Notes: generated by a model not told the origin, from the sequence alone. Shown: positions 1 through 9,393, counted from the first letter of the stretch. The stretch is DNA of 64,000 bases from Hyphomicrobiales bacterium (GCA_003963405.1 RXIY01000060.1:38140-102139), one strand, 5' to 3'. Made by a program: numbers and translations.

Positions 1-2
1 TC

Positions 3-917
3 GTCGGTCATCGCGTGGTTCATGGCGGAGCGGAATTCTCGAGGCCGTTGCGTCTGAACGCGGAAATCGTGGACCGCCTGGCCGCTTTCATCCCGCTGGC
101 GCCGCTTCATCAGCCGCACAATCTCGCCGTGATCCGGGCCATGTTCGCGGCACATCCCGAACTGCCGCAGATCGCTTGTTTCGATACGGCGTTCCATCGC
201 AGTCAGCCGCCCATCGCGCAGGCCTTCGCCATCCCGCGCGAATATGCCGAGGCCGGCGTGAGACGCTACGGGTTTCACGGAATCTCCTACCAATATGTGA
301 GCGGGCGGCTGACGGAGATCGCCCCCGAAATAGCAATGGGTCGGGTCATTGTGGCCCATCTCGGCAATGGGGCGAGCCTCTGCGCAATGAGCGGGGGCTG
401 CAGCGTTGCAAGCACGATGGGTTTCACCGCCGTGGACGGGCTGATGATGGGCACTCGCTGCGGCGCGCTCGATCCCGGCGTGCTCATCCACATGATGGAT
501 AATTACGGCATGGGCGCCCGCGAGCTCGAGGATTTGATCTATCGCAGATCCGGGCTTCTGGGCGTCTCTGGCGTCTCCTCCGACATGCGGACCTTGCGAG
601 CCTCCAGTGCGCCGGAAGCCAGGGAGGCGATCGCTCTTTTTGTCTACCGCATCCTGCGCGAGGCCGGTTCGCTGGCCGCGGCGCTCGGGGGGCTCGACGC
701 TCTGGTCTTCACCGGCGGGATCGGAGAAAACGATCACGAGACCCGTGCGGAGGTCGCCGCCGGCTGCGCATACCTCGGCCTCGTTTTGGACGACGAGGCC
801 AACCGGCGGGGCATGCTGAGAATTTCAGCGAAGAATTCGACGATCGCCGCCTTCGTTGTCCCGACCAATGAGGAACTCGAAATCGCGCGCAGCGCAATGG
901 CGCTGCGCGGCGGGTGA
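3..917 (+). CDS. ackA: Acetate kinase, C-terminal ~304 residues (5' end outside window)
   Basis: Acetate kinase interconverts acetate + ATP and acetyl phosphate + ADP in the cytoplasm. The reading frame is open from the window edge and begins inside the conserved VGHRVVHGG block, which normally lies about 90 residues into a ~400-residue protein, so the true start is upstream. Other family landmarks follow in order: the CFDTAFH segment, RRYGFHGISY, the AHLGNGASLCA phosphate loop, the MGTRCGALDPG block and a late FTGGIGEN adenine-binding motif. A GTG at position 15 is not the start because the conserved block precedes it. The downstream gene is about 100 bases away and unrelated. A phosphotransacetylase partner may lie upstream, but this cannot be seen. 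Confidence 0.95.
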   Translation, partial: VGHRVVHGGAEFSRPLRLNAEIVDRLAAFIPLAPLHQPHNLAVIRAMFAAHPELPQIACFDTAFHRSQPPIAQAFAIPREYAEAGVRRYGFHGISYQYVSGRLTEIAPEIAMGRVIVAHLGNGASLCAMSGGCSVASTMGFTAVDGLMMGTRCGALDPGVLIHMMDNYGMGARELEDLIYRRSGLLGVSGVSSDMRTLRASSAPEAREAIALFVYRILREAGSLAAALGGLDALVFTGGIGENDHETRAEVAAGCAYLGLVLDDEANRRGMLRISAKNSTIAAFVVPTNEELEIARSAMALRGG

Positions 918-1013
918 TGAGTCTCCTGCTATTCATGTAAACTCGAGCCCGAGCTTTTTGGCTGCTGATTCGGGACGCCTCGGTCGGCCGGGCCAAGGAC
1001 AGGAAACCGGCTG

Positions 1014-2030
1014 ATGTCTAGAAAAACCCTGCTGATTCTGCTTGCGGCCGTCGCCGTCGTCGGGTCGTTCTTCGGTTATCAGTACTGGCTCGACCTCCAA
1101 TCGCGGCTGCCACCCGGAATCGTTTCGGGCAATGGCCGGCTCGAGGCCAAGCTCGTCGACATCGCCGCCAAGGAGCCGCTGCGAGTCAAGCAGATCTTCT
1201 TCGACGAGGGCGACCTCGTGAAGCCCGGCGACGTCGTGGCGCAGATGGACACCAACACGCTCGAAGCCCAACTCGCCGAAGCAAAAATGAATGTGGTCGC
1301 GACCCAGGAAAAGGAGGCGGTCGCCCAGGCGACGATCCAGCGGACCAAGGCGCAGATCGATCTTGCGAAAATTGAGGTCAAACGCAGCCAGGCGCTCGTC
1401 GCCCAGCGCGCCGGCTCGCAGCGGGAGCTCGATGTGCGGATGACCTCTCTGAAAACGACCTCCGCCGCCTTGCAGGAGGAAGAGGCGAAGGTGCGCACCA
1501 TCCAGCAGCAGGTCGAAGTGGCCAAGGCGCAGGTTGCGACTATTCAGACGCGCATCGACGACGCCACGTTGCGCTCGCCGGTGCTGGGGCGCGTCCTCTA
1601 CAAGCTGGCGGAGGTCGGCGAGGTCCTCGCCGCCGGCGGCAAGGCGATGACGCTCGTCAATCTCGAAGACGTTTATATGGAAATCTATCTTCCGGCCGCG
1701 GATGCGGCGCGGGTGAAGATCGGGGCCGAGGCCCGCATCGCTTTCGATCAGACTGCGGGCCGATCGATCGCGGGCTATGTCAGCTTCGTTTCTCCGGAGG
1801 CGCAATTTACGCCAAAGCAGGTGGAGACCCGCAGCGAGCGTGAGAAGCTCATGTTCCGCGTGAAGATCAAGGTGCCGGAAAAGACGGTCAGCGGCTTCAT
1901 CGAATCGATCAAGACGGGCGTGCGCGGCGTGGGTTACGTGAAGCTCGACGAGTCCGCCGAGTGGCCGGCATGGCTGCAAAACCCGATCACGCCGCCGGAG
2001 ACGAACGGCAAGTCCGCCGACAAAGGCTGA
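1014..2030 (+). CDS. HlyD-family membrane fusion protein of an ABC exporter (YhiI-like)
   Basis: This 338-residue periplasmic adaptor would link an inner-membrane ABC exporter to an outer-membrane channel. It has an N-terminal signal anchor (about residues 5-22, ILLAAVAVVGSFFGYQYW), a biotinyl-lipoyl-like first half-motif, a long Gln/Lys/Ala-rich alpha-helical hairpin (about 85-180) and the second lipoyl half starting at LRSPVLGRVLYK, then a beta-barrel region. It is followed after 46 bases by an RbbA-type ABC fusion, then a permease and a NodT lipoprotein, the same order as yhiI-rbbA-yhhJ of enterobacteria with an added outer-membrane factor. The transported substrate cannot be told from sequence. 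Confidence 0.9.
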   Translation: MSRKTLLILLAAVAVVGSFFGYQYWLDLQSRLPPGIVSGNGRLEAKLVDIAAKEPLRVKQIFFDEGDLVKPGDVVAQMDTNTLEAQLAEAKMNVVATQEKEAVAQATIQRTKAQIDLAKIEVKRSQALVAQRAGSQRELDVRMTSLKTTSAALQEEEAKVRTIQQQVEVAKAQVATIQTRIDDATLRSPVLGRVLYKLAEVGEVLAAGGKAMTLVNLEDVYMEIYLPAADAARVKIGAEARIAFDQTAGRSIAGYVSFVSPEAQFTPKQVETRSEREKLMFRVKIKVPEKTVSGFIESIKTGVRGVGYVKLDESAEWPAWLQNPITPPETNGKSADKG

Positions 2031-2076
2031 CGAAGCGCAACCCCATAGTTGATCACGCCTGCAAGAGTCCGGGACG

Positions 2077-4863
2077 ATGAGCACAGAGTCTCTCGACGTC
2101 GCAAAGCCGGGAACAGCCCACGCGCCTCCGGTTGTTTCCATAAAGGGCGTGATCCATCGCTATGGAGATACGCTGGCGATCGACGATTTTTCGCTCGACA
2201 TTCCGAGCGGCCGCATGGTCGGGATCATCGGCCCCGACGGAGTCGGCAAATCCACTTTGATGGCGCTCATCGCCGGCTCGAAGACCATTCAGCAGGGGCA
2301 GGTGATCGCGCTCGGCGGCGATATGGCCGACGCGCGCCATCGGCGCGGCGCCTGTCTGCGCATCGCCTACATGCCCCAGGGTCTCGGCAAGAACCTCTAT
2401 TTCGAGCTGAGCGTGCGCGAGAATGTCGACTTCATGGCGCGGCTCTTCGGACTGTCGGGGACCGCGCGCCCGGCGAAAGTGAAGGAGTTGCTCGACGCCA
2501 CGGGCCTCGGCCCCTTTCCGGACCGCCCGGCCGGCAAGCTTTCGGGCGGCATGAAACAGAAGGTGGGCCTGTGCGGCGCGCTCGTGCACGAGCCGGACCT
2601 TCTCATTCTGGACGAGCCGACGACCGGCGTCGACCCTCTGTCGCGCCGTCAGTTCTGGGCGCTCATCGACGACATTCGCGCCAGCCGGCCGAGCATGAGC
2701 GTGCTCATCTCGACCGCCTATATGGACGAAGCCCAGAGGTGGGACTGGATCGTGGCCATGGACGCCGGCAAGGTGCTGGCGACCGGCGCGCCCGCCGAAC
2801 TGATGGCGAAGACGGGCGCCAGCGATCTGGAAGAATGTTTCGTTCGGCTTCTCCCCGAGGAGAAACGCACCGGCCATGTGGCGCTCACGATCCCGCCCCG
2901 TCCGGAAGGCGTGAAGGAGATCGCCATCGACGCGAGGGGGCTGACCCGCCGTTTCGGCGATTTCGTCGCAGTCGATCATGTGACGCTATCGATCGAACGC
3001 GGCGAGATATTCGGTTTTCTCGGCTCGAACGGCTGCGGCAAGTCCACAACGATGAAAATGCTGACCGGACTGCTGCCGCCGACCGAAGGCGCGGCGACGC
3101 TTTTCGGCCAGGCCGTCGACGCCGGCAGCATCGAGGTGCGCAAGAACATCGGCTATATGACCCAGGCCTTCTCGCTCTATGGCGAGCTCACCGTGCGCCA
3201 GAATCTGGTTCTCGATGCACGGCTTTATCATATACCGGCCGAGAAGGCACAAGAGCGCATCGCCAGCCTCGTCGAGAAATTCGGACTCGGCCCCTATATG
3301 GACGCGCTCGCCGGCGATCTGCCCATGGGCCTCCGTCAACGCCTGTCGCTCGCCGTCGCCGTTCTGCACGACCCGCCGCTCCTCATCCTCGACGAGCCGA
3401 CATCGGGCGTGGATCCGGTCGCGCGCGACAGTTTCTGGGAGCTTTTGATCGACCTGTCACGCAATCAGGGCGTGACCATCTTCGTCACCACCCATTTCAT
3501 GAACGAGGCGATGCGCTGCGACCGCATCTCGCTCATGCATGCGGGGAAGGTGCTCGCCTGCGACGCGCCACAAAAGCTCATCGACGCGCGCGGCGCCGAA
3601 AATCTGGAGGAAGCCTTCATCGGCTATATGGAAGAGGCGATCGGCGCCTCCGCCGAGGAAAAGCGACAGGAGGCCGAGGCGGCGACGGCCGCGAAGGCGC
3701 TCGAGACGCCCGAGACCGCGCATCTTGCGGGGATGGCTTTGCGGCTTGCGCGCATGTTCGCCTATAGCGTCAACGAGACGATGCAGATCCTGCGTGATCC
3801 GGTCCGACTGGCCTTCGCGTTCATCGGCTCGGCGTTGCTCATGCTGGTGTTTGGATTTGGCATCACCACCGATGTCGAGCATATCCGCTACGCCGCCCTT
3901 GATATGGACCATTCTCCCGAGAGCCGGGCCTATCTCCAGCAATTTTCGGGAACGCCCCGCTATTTCCTCGAGACGCTCCCTGTCGCGTCCTCTGAGGATG
4001 CGCTCGAGCGGCTGCGTTCCGACGATATTTCGCTCGTCATCGAAATCCCGCCGGGGTTCGGCCGCGATTTGCGCAAGGGATCGAGGGCCGAGATTCTCGC
4101 GCAGGTCGATGGCGCCAACACGTTTCGCGGCGAAACTGTTTCGCAATATGTCCAGGGCGTTCAGGACAAAGCGCTTCGAGACCCCGCCAATGGCCTGAAC
4201 GTCACGCCGCCCAAATATACGGCGCGGTTCCAGGAACGCTACATGTACAATCCGACGTTCGAGAGCGTGTACGCCATGGTCCCGAGCGTTCCGCCGATTC
4301 TTCTCATTCTCATTCCCGCCATTCTGATGGCGATCAGCGTCGTGCGCGAGAAGGAGCTCGGCTCCATCATCAATTTCTATGTGACGCCAACCGGACGCTT
4401 CGAATATCTGCTCGGAAAGCAGCTTCCCTATATCGCCATCGGCATGCTCAATTATTTCATTTTGGCGGCCATGGCGGTCTGGGTTTTCGGCATTCCAGTC
4501 AAGGGCAGTTTTCTCATGCTGACCCTCTGCACCCTTCTTTATGTGACGACCACGACGGGCCTGGGTCTCGTCATCTCGACCTTTGTGAGCAGCCAGGTGG
4601 CGGCTGTTTTCATCACGGCAATCGTCACGCTCGTGCCGACGATCCAGTTTTCCGGCCTGATGCAGCCCGTTTCGACTCTCGCTGGCCGCGCGAAGCTCGT
4701 GGGCACGATCTGGCCGACGACCTATTACATGCACGCGAGCAAGGGCGTCTTCACCAAGGGCCTCAGCGCCGATCTGCTCATGCAGGACATTATCTTCCTC
4801 GCCTGCTGCATTCCGATCCTCTGGGCTGTGAGCGCGCTCGCGCTGAGGAAGCAGGAGAAGTAG
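2077..4863 (+). CDS. rbbA: RbbA-type ABC transporter fusion: two ATPase domains plus ABC-2 permease
   Basis: The 928-residue protein has two nucleotide-binding domains followed by a membrane domain. The first has Walker A GPDGVGKST (residues 52-60), signature LSGGMKQKV and Walker B LLILDEPTTGVDP. Its switch region reads STAYMDEA, lacking the usual H-loop histidine. The second has Walker A from residue 316 (GSNGCGKST), a weakened signature (LPMGLRQRLSLA), Walker B LLILDEPTSGVDP and an intact H-loop (TTHFMNEA). An ABC-2 type permease begins near residue 575 with a membrane helix, a large periplasmic loop and a helix bundle after about residue 735. Architecture and sequence style match RbbA (ribosome-associated ATPase/putative transporter). 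It likely forms an exporter with the flanking adaptor and permease. It should not be split into two genes. Confidence 0.93.
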   Translation: MSTESLDVAKPGTAHAPPVVSIKGVIHRYGDTLAIDDFSLDIPSGRMVGIIGPDGVGKSTLMALIAGSKTIQQGQVIALGGDMADARHRRGACLRIAYMPQGLGKNLYFELSVRENVDFMARLFGLSGTARPAKVKELLDATGLGPFPDRPAGKLSGGMKQKVGLCGALVHEPDLLILDEPTTGVDPLSRRQFWALIDDIRASRPSMSVLISTAYMDEAQRWDWIVAMDAGKVLATGAPAELMAKTGASDLEECFVRLLPEEKRTGHVALTIPPRPEGVKEIAIDARGLTRRFGDFVAVDHVTLSIERGEIFGFLGSNGCGKSTTMKMLTGLLPPTEGAATLFGQAVDAGSIEVRKNIGYMTQAFSLYGELTVRQNLVLDARLYHIPAEKAQERIASLVEKFGLGPYMDALAGDLPMGLRQRLSLAVAVLHDPPLLILDEPTSGVDPVARDSFWELLIDLSRNQGVTIFVTTHFMNEAMRCDRISLMHAGKVLACDAPQKLIDARGAENLEEAFIGYMEEAIGASAEEKRQEAEAATAAKALETPETAHLAGMALRLARMFAYSVNETMQILRDPVRLAFAFIGSALLMLVFGFGITTDVEHIRYAALDMDHSPESRAYLQQFSGTPRYFLETLPVASSEDALERLRSDDISLVIEIPPGFGRDLRKGSRAEILAQVDGANTFRGETVSQYVQGVQDKALRDPANGLNVTPPKYTARFQERYMYNPTFESVYAMVPSVPPILLILIPAILMAISVVREKELGSIINFYVTPTGRFEYLLGKQLPYIAIGMLNYFILAAMAVWVFGIPVKGSFLMLTLCTLLYVTTTTGLGLVISTFVSSQVAAVFITAIVTLVPTIQFSGLMQPVSTLAGRAKLVGTIWPTTYYMHASKGVFTKGLSADLLMQDIIFLACCIPILWAVSALALRKQEK

Positions 4864-4869
4864 CCGACC

Positions 4870-5994
4870 ATGAAGATGTTGCTCAACATCCTGTGGCTGG
4901 GGATCAAGGAGCTGCGCAGCCTGGGCAGCGATCTCGTCATGATGATCTTCGTCGCCTACGCCTTTACGGGGGCGATTTACATACAGGCGACCGGCACGTC
5001 GAGTGAGGTGAACAATGCCTCGATCGCTTTTGTTGACGAGGACCATTCCGCCCTCTCGAAGGAGCTGATGAACGCTTTCTATCCACCGCGCTTTCAGGAG
5101 CCCGAGATAATCGGAGTCAATGAGGTCGAAACCGCGATGGACGAAGGCCGCTTCATGTTCGTGGTGACCATTCCCCCCCGCTTCGAGTCGAATCTGAGGG
5201 CAGGGCGTCACCCCGACATCCAGCTCAGCATCGACGCCACCGCCATGCAGCAGGCGTCGATCGGGGCCGGCTATATCAGGAACATCGTCAACGACCGCAT
5301 CACCTCCTTCTTCACGCGCGGGAGCGGGGTCAAGCCGCAGCCGATCGATCTCGTCATCCGCCGGATGTTCAATCCCAATGGCGTCACCGCCTGGTTCACG
5401 AGCGTCGTCGGCATCATCAATCAGATCTCGATGCTCACCATCATCCTGACGGGCGCCGCCGTCATCCGCGAGCGCGAACATGGGACGCTGGAGCATCTTC
5501 TCGTCATGCCGCTGACCGCCTTTGAGATCGCGATGGCCAAGGTCTGGGCGAACAGTCTCGTGATCCTGTTGGCGACGTCGGCTTCGCTCTATCTCGTCGT
5601 GATGAAAACGCTCGACGTGCCCTTCGCGGGCTCTGTCGCCCTGTGGTTTTCAGGCGTCGTTCTCTATCTATTTTTCGCGACCGCGCTTGGCATGTTTCTC
5701 GGCACTGTTTCGCAATCCATGGCGCAGTTCGCGCTTTTGATTATTCTCGTCGTTGTCGTCCTGCAGCTTTTGTCCGGCGGGAGCACGCCCGTGGAGAGCC
5801 AGCCGCAGTGGCTTCAATATCTGACCTTCTTCCTTCCCTCGCGCCACTTCGTGAGTTTCTCGCAGAAGATCATCTATCGCGGTGGGGGCCTTGCGGCCGT
5901 CTGGCCGCAATTCGCCATGGTCGGCGCGGTCGGCCTCGCCTTTTTCGTCTACAGCCTTTCGCTGTTCCGGAAATCGATCGCGGTCACGAAGTAA
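4870..5994 (+). CDS. ABC-2 type permease (YhhJ-like)
   Basis: A 374-residue inner-membrane permease lying 6 bases after the RbbA-type fusion and surely co-transcribed. It has an N-terminal transmembrane helix near residues 20-38, a periplasmic domain of roughly 135 residues, and five to six helices in the C-terminal half, including the conserved REREHGTLEHLLVMPL cytosolic coupling segment typical of the ABC-2 family and the late GGSTPVESQPQWLQ extracellular loop. It probably pairs with the membrane half of the preceding fusion to form a heterodimeric export channel. Substrate unknown. Confidence 0.92.
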   Translation: MKMLLNILWLGIKELRSLGSDLVMMIFVAYAFTGAIYIQATGTSSEVNNASIAFVDEDHSALSKELMNAFYPPRFQEPEIIGVNEVETAMDEGRFMFVVTIPPRFESNLRAGRHPDIQLSIDATAMQQASIGAGYIRNIVNDRITSFFTRGSGVKPQPIDLVIRRMFNPNGVTAWFTSVVGIINQISMLTIILTGAAVIREREHGTLEHLLVMPLTAFEIAMAKVWANSLVILLATSASLYLVVMKTLDVPFAGSVALWFSGVVLYLFFATALGMFLGTVSQSMAQFALLIILVVVVLQLLSGGSTPVESQPQWLQYLTFFLPSRHFVSFSQKIIYRGGGLAAVWPQFAMVGAVGLAFFVYSLSLFRKSIAVTK

Positions 5995-6138
5995 GGACAC
6001 TTTTCGCTCAAGGGGTCCGGTCGGTCGTCGACTGCGCCCGAGGTCTCGCTTTAACGAAAAATCAACTTTAAGAATTAGGGCGACTCTTTCGTGATTCGCT
6101 TGAAGCAAGCGCGCCCGGAAGGATGTTGGGGAGCCCTC

Positions 6139-7785
6139 ATGCGCAGTTGTCAGGCCAAGCGCCGTTCCAGCGCTTTTCCTTTGCCCGTGCTGGGCCTCGC
6201 TCTTGTTGTCGGCGGCTGCGCGGTCGGGCCCGATTTTCTGCCGCCCGAAGCCCCGGTCCAGGAGAACTGGATCGAGAAAAGCGACCGGCGCGTTTCCAAC
6301 AAGGAGGCGAAGGCCGACTGGTGGCGCGTTTTCCACGATCCGACGCTCGATCGGCTCGTTCGCGCCGGCGCCGGCCAGAATCTTCCCGTGCAGATCGCGG
6401 GACTGCGTATTCTCGAAGCGCGCGCGCAGCTCGGCATTGCCATTGGCGAGTTGTTTCCCCAGCAGCAGGAGGCGGCGGGCGCGGGGAAGTGGAACAAGTT
6501 GAGCGAGCGGGTCGCAAACCGGGCCAATCTGCCCAAACATGCCTTCGCCGACTACTCGCTCGGCTTCAATGCGAGCTGGGAGCTCGATTTCTGGGGCCGG
6601 TTCCGCCGCAATATCGAGGCCGCGGATGCGGCGATGACTGCGACGATGGCGGATTACGACAACGCGCTCGTCTCGCTCACGGGCGATATTGCGCGCGTCT
6701 ACACTGAGCTGCGCACCTACGAGACTCTGCTCGAAATCGCGCGGGAAAATGTGCGTCTTCAGAGGGACGGGCTGCAGATCGCGGAGGCGCGTTTCCGCGC
6801 CGGCGCGACCTCGGAGCTCGACGTCGTCCAGCAACGCGCCCTGCTCGAGAATACGATCGCCTCCATTCCGGAGCTCGAGACCGGCGCGCAACGCGCGAAA
6901 AATGCGCTGAGCGTGCTGCTCGGCGAACCGCCTGGGGGCGTCGAGCCGCTGCTCGGCGGACCGAAAAAGATCCCCGCCGCATCGTCGCGCGTGGCCGTCG
7001 GCCTGCCCGCCGAACTGTTGCGCCGCCGGCCGGATGTTCGAGCCGCCGAAATGCGGGCTGCGGCCGAGAGCGCGCGCATCGGCGTCGCGGAGGCGGAGCT
7101 TTATCCGCATTTCTATCTCTTCGGCGAAATCGGCGTACAGGCGTCGGATGTCGCCAAGCTCTTCGCGCCGGGGAGCGTGTTCCTGACCGCCGGGCCGAGC
7201 TTCCGATGGTCGATTCTCAATTATGGGCGCATCGCGGATGCAGTGCGCGCGCAGGACGCGCGTTTCCAGGCGTCGCTCGTCGCTTACGAGGACACAGTGC
7301 TCAAGGCGGCGCGCGAAGTCGAGGACGCGCTCATCGGCTTCCTGAAAGCGCAGCAACGCGCCGGCGCGCTCGAGCGCTCCGTTGCGGCGGCGCAGCGGGC
7401 GGTGGAATTGTCGTTCATCCAGTACAAGGAAGGGGCAGAGAACTTTCAGCGCGTTCTCGATGCGCAGACCCGGCTCCTCGAGGAGCGCAACAGGCTGGCG
7501 GATACACGCGGATCAATCGCCGCCAATCTTATCGCCCTTTACCGGGCGCTGGGCGGCGGGTGGGAAATCCGCAGCGGCAAGCCGATCGTACCGGACGCGA
7601 TGCAAGCGCAGATGGCCGCGCGCACCGATTGGGGGAGGCTTCTGCCGGCGCCGCCCGCGCCCGCGGTTGATCAGCTGCGGGCGCCGCCGCCGGCCGGCGA
7701 GACCGTGCCGCTCATGCGGCCGGATGACGAGCCCGCCATCCCGGCAGGCTTCCCGCTCCAGCCGGGCAGGCCCGCGAATCCATAA
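6139..7785 (+). CDS. NodT-family outer-membrane efflux lipoprotein
   Basis: A TolC-like outer-membrane factor of 548 residues. The start at 6139 is chosen because GGGGAG sits 5 bases upstream and the protein then opens with a lipoprotein signal peptide ending in LVVGGC; a GTG at 6091 would add an unneeded extension. Family features are the AVGPDF segment after the lipidated Cys, DWWRVFHDP, LPAELLRRRPDVRAAE (a hallmark of NodT proteins) and two repeats of long helices. The C-terminus carries an unusual ~50-residue proline-rich tail (PAPPAPAVDQ...). It follows the ABC exporter genes by 144 bases, so it probably provides their outer-membrane exit. An intrinsic terminator lies just downstream. 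Confidence 0.93.
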   Translation: MRSCQAKRRSSAFPLPVLGLALVVGGCAVGPDFLPPEAPVQENWIEKSDRRVSNKEAKADWWRVFHDPTLDRLVRAGAGQNLPVQIAGLRILEARAQLGIAIGELFPQQQEAAGAGKWNKLSERVANRANLPKHAFADYSLGFNASWELDFWGRFRRNIEAADAAMTATMADYDNALVSLTGDIARVYTELRTYETLLEIARENVRLQRDGLQIAEARFRAGATSELDVVQQRALLENTIASIPELETGAQRAKNALSVLLGEPPGGVEPLLGGPKKIPAASSRVAVGLPAELLRRRPDVRAAEMRAAAESARIGVAEAELYPHFYLFGEIGVQASDVAKLFAPGSVFLTAGPSFRWSILNYGRIADAVRAQDARFQASLVAYEDTVLKAAREVEDALIGFLKAQQRAGALERSVAAAQRAVELSFIQYKEGAENFQRVLDAQTRLLEERNRLADTRGSIAANLIALYRALGGGWEIRSGKPIVPDAMQAQMAARTDWGRLLPAPPAPAVDQLRAPPPAGETVPLMRPDDEPAIPAGFPLQPGRPANP

Positions 7786-7798
7786 TTTGCCCGGCAGG

Positions 7799-7831
7799 AC
7801 GCCCCACACACAGAAGTGCGTGGGGCGTTTT
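7799..7831 (+). terminator. Intrinsic terminator after the efflux operon
   Basis: A 9-bp perfect stem (ACGCCCCAC at 7799-7807 pairing with GTGGGGCGT at 7820-7828) encloses a 12-base loop and runs into TTTT. It lies 14 bases after the NodT stop codon and just before the 3' end of the convergent small gene, so it likely ends the exporter operon. Confidence 0.8.
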
Positions 7832-7854
7832 CCCGAGTTTGACGGCGCTTGCGA

Positions 7855-8247
7855 CTAGAACGGGCCAAGCCCCAATCCGAACATGCCGCCGCCGACGCCG
7901 AGACCGAACAGGCCGCCATCCCCGGCATAACCATATGCGCCATAAGGCGACGCCGCGTATGTCGCGCCGGCATAACCATAGGTTCCGCATCCGCCGCAGC
8001 ACGATCCGCCATAGCCGTAAGCCGCCGGAGCCCCGTAACCATAGGCGACAGGAGCGGCGTAACCATAGACGGCCCGCCTCATATAGCCCCAATGGTGGTG
8101 ATGATGGCGGTGCCAGCCCTTGCTCCAACCATAGTGCGAGCCACAGCGCCGATAGACATGCGCATCGGCGGCGGTGGTGAAAACGAGCCCCGCGCTTGCG
8201 GCGATGGCCGTCGCCAGGGCGATCGTCTTGACGCATTTGAGACTCAT
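7855..8247 (-). CDS. Secreted Gly/Tyr/His-rich small protein
   Basis: A 130-residue protein of unknown function. The start at 8247 is supported by a strong GGAGGG ribosome site; the longer frame upstream lacks one. It has a clear signal peptide (MSLKCVKTIALATAIA, cleavage after ADA near residue 29), then a His cluster (WHRHHHHHWGY), then repeats of AYGYG/APAAYGYG type with a CCGGCG patch and a Gly/Phe-rich C-terminus. Such proteins are common in Hyphomicrobiales and are usually left unnamed. The His and Cys patches could bind metal, which is inference only. It is transcribed convergently towards the NodT operon and divergently from the HdeD-like gene. Confidence 0.8.
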   Translation of the reverse strand: MSLKCVKTIALATAIAASAGLVFTTAADAHVYRRCGSHYGWSKGWHRHHHHHWGYMRRAVYGYAAPVAYGYGAPAAYGYGGSCCGGCGTYGYAGATYAASPYGAYGYAGDGGLFGLGVGGGMFGLGLGPF

Positions 8248-8525
8248 AATGCCCTCCTGCTTGCAAAGACCGCGCCCAGCGCCCCAATCGGCCTGCCTTT
8301 TGGTTGGCGCCGCGACTGACAGGCGGTCGATATCGCCGGCAAGTTGGGCTCGCTGGCGCCTTGTCAAGCGGGGCGGCGGAAAAGGGCGCAGCAGAAAGCG
8401 CGTGGCGCCGTGAGCAGGGCCGGCAGGCCAAAAAGCCCGCGATCGGCGCAATCAAACCCCTCGAATGCGTCGCTCTTTCGCTATAGCCTCGCGCCGCCCG
8501 CGCCGGGCAAGCAGGAGTTCATGAT

Positions 8526-9104
8526 ATGCCGAAGCCTTTTGATGTTTTTGTCTACGAAGCGCCGGACGCGCTCGCCGTGCATTGGGGGTGGGCGCTCGCC
8601 CTGGGCGTCGTCATTGGCGTCCTCGGCGTTCTCGCCATCCTTCGGGCCACGACCGCCACCAAGATCGCCGTCGGCTTTCTCGGTATCTTGCTCATCGTCT
8701 CCGCCGCCTCGATTCTGCTGTTCAGTCTTTCCGTCGCCGGCCTGTGGACCGAGTTCTTCGTTCAGGTCCTGTGGGGCGTCCTGGTGGGCGTCGTCGGCGT
8801 CATCCTGCTGACGCGGCCCATGCTCAGCGCCGAGGCGATCACGCTGGTGATCTGCTTCTATTTCCTCATCAGCGGGCTCTCGACGATCGGCTTCGCCTTC
8901 ACCTCTCATCTCGAGGGCATGTGGGTCTATCTTCTGCAGGGCGGCGTCAGCCTGTTCCTCGGCGTGCTCCTGCTGGTGGGATGGCCTTTCACGGGCGACT
9001 GGGCGATCGGGACGTTCATCGGCATCGATCTGCTGTTCAAGAGCGGATCGATCATCGCCCTCGCCCTCGGCCTGCGCGCGATCTCCGAAGGGCCTCTGTT
9101 TTAG
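8526..9104 (+). CDS. HdeD-family membrane protein
   Basis: A 192-residue polytopic inner-membrane protein with about six hydrophobic helices in three pairs (for example HWGWALALGVVIGVLGVLAI and the AITLVICFYFLISG segment), matching the length and repeat pattern of the HdeD family. Members are linked to acid resistance in enterobacteria but are widespread and mostly uncharacterised in alphaproteobacteria. It has no operon partner: the upstream gene is divergent, and a 289-base gap with a palindromic repeat follows. Confidence 0.85.
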   Translation: MPKPFDVFVYEAPDALAVHWGWALALGVVIGVLGVLAILRATTATKIAVGFLGILLIVSAASILLFSLSVAGLWTEFFVQVLWGVLVGVVGVILLTRPMLSAEAITLVICFYFLISGLSTIGFAFTSHLEGMWVYLLQGGVSLFLGVLLLVGWPFTGDWAIGTFIGIDLLFKSGSIIALALGLRAISEGPLF

Positions 9105-9393
9105 CGCGCTTTCCGCCGAAGCGGGAACCGGTTCGGCGGTAGAAGCACGAACAAACAAGAAGCTGGAGCCTCGATCCGAGTCCAACGGATCGGACTCCAG
9201 GCCCCTTGTCCGACAAAAAGCAGAGGGCCGTCGCCTCGGCCCTCCTCTCCGCCAGGGAAGCCCGGCAAGCATTTTTGGCTTTTCGGGCGCACAGTTGCGC
9301 CTGTATGGTCGCGGCAGGCGGCCGCGCCGGGATCCGGCCGGCCGCCACGCGAGCTGGCGCGCGCATCCCGTCGGGGCGAGGGCAGGCGAGGGC
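9105..9393. other. Intergenic spacer with palindromic repeat
   Basis: There is no credible gene here. It holds an inverted repeat at 9113-9139 and a second weaker one around 9178-9199 (GAGTCC/GGACTC arms). The rest is GC-rich spacer leading to the ATPase gene. Confidence 0.5.
9113..9139. repeat. Short intergenic palindrome
   Basis: CCGCCGAA (9113-9120) and TTCGGCGG (9132-9139) form an 8-bp stem around GCGGGAACCGG. Its core (GCGGGAACCGGTTCGGCGG) resembles short palindromic intergenic repeats scattered through alphaproteobacterial genomes. Only one copy was noticed in this window, so the repeat status is inferred. Confidence 0.5.

Noticed and set aside
2049..3767. 572-codon plus-strand frame overlapping the RbbA-type gene
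   Set aside because: It is an Arg-rich shadow in another frame; the true frame has both Walker motifs.
3457..5496. 679-codon open frame on the minus strand opposite the ABC exporter
   Set aside because: It is antisense to two clearly functional genes, lacks any domain, has the His/Arg/Asp-rich composition of GC-skewed shadow frames and no ribosome site.
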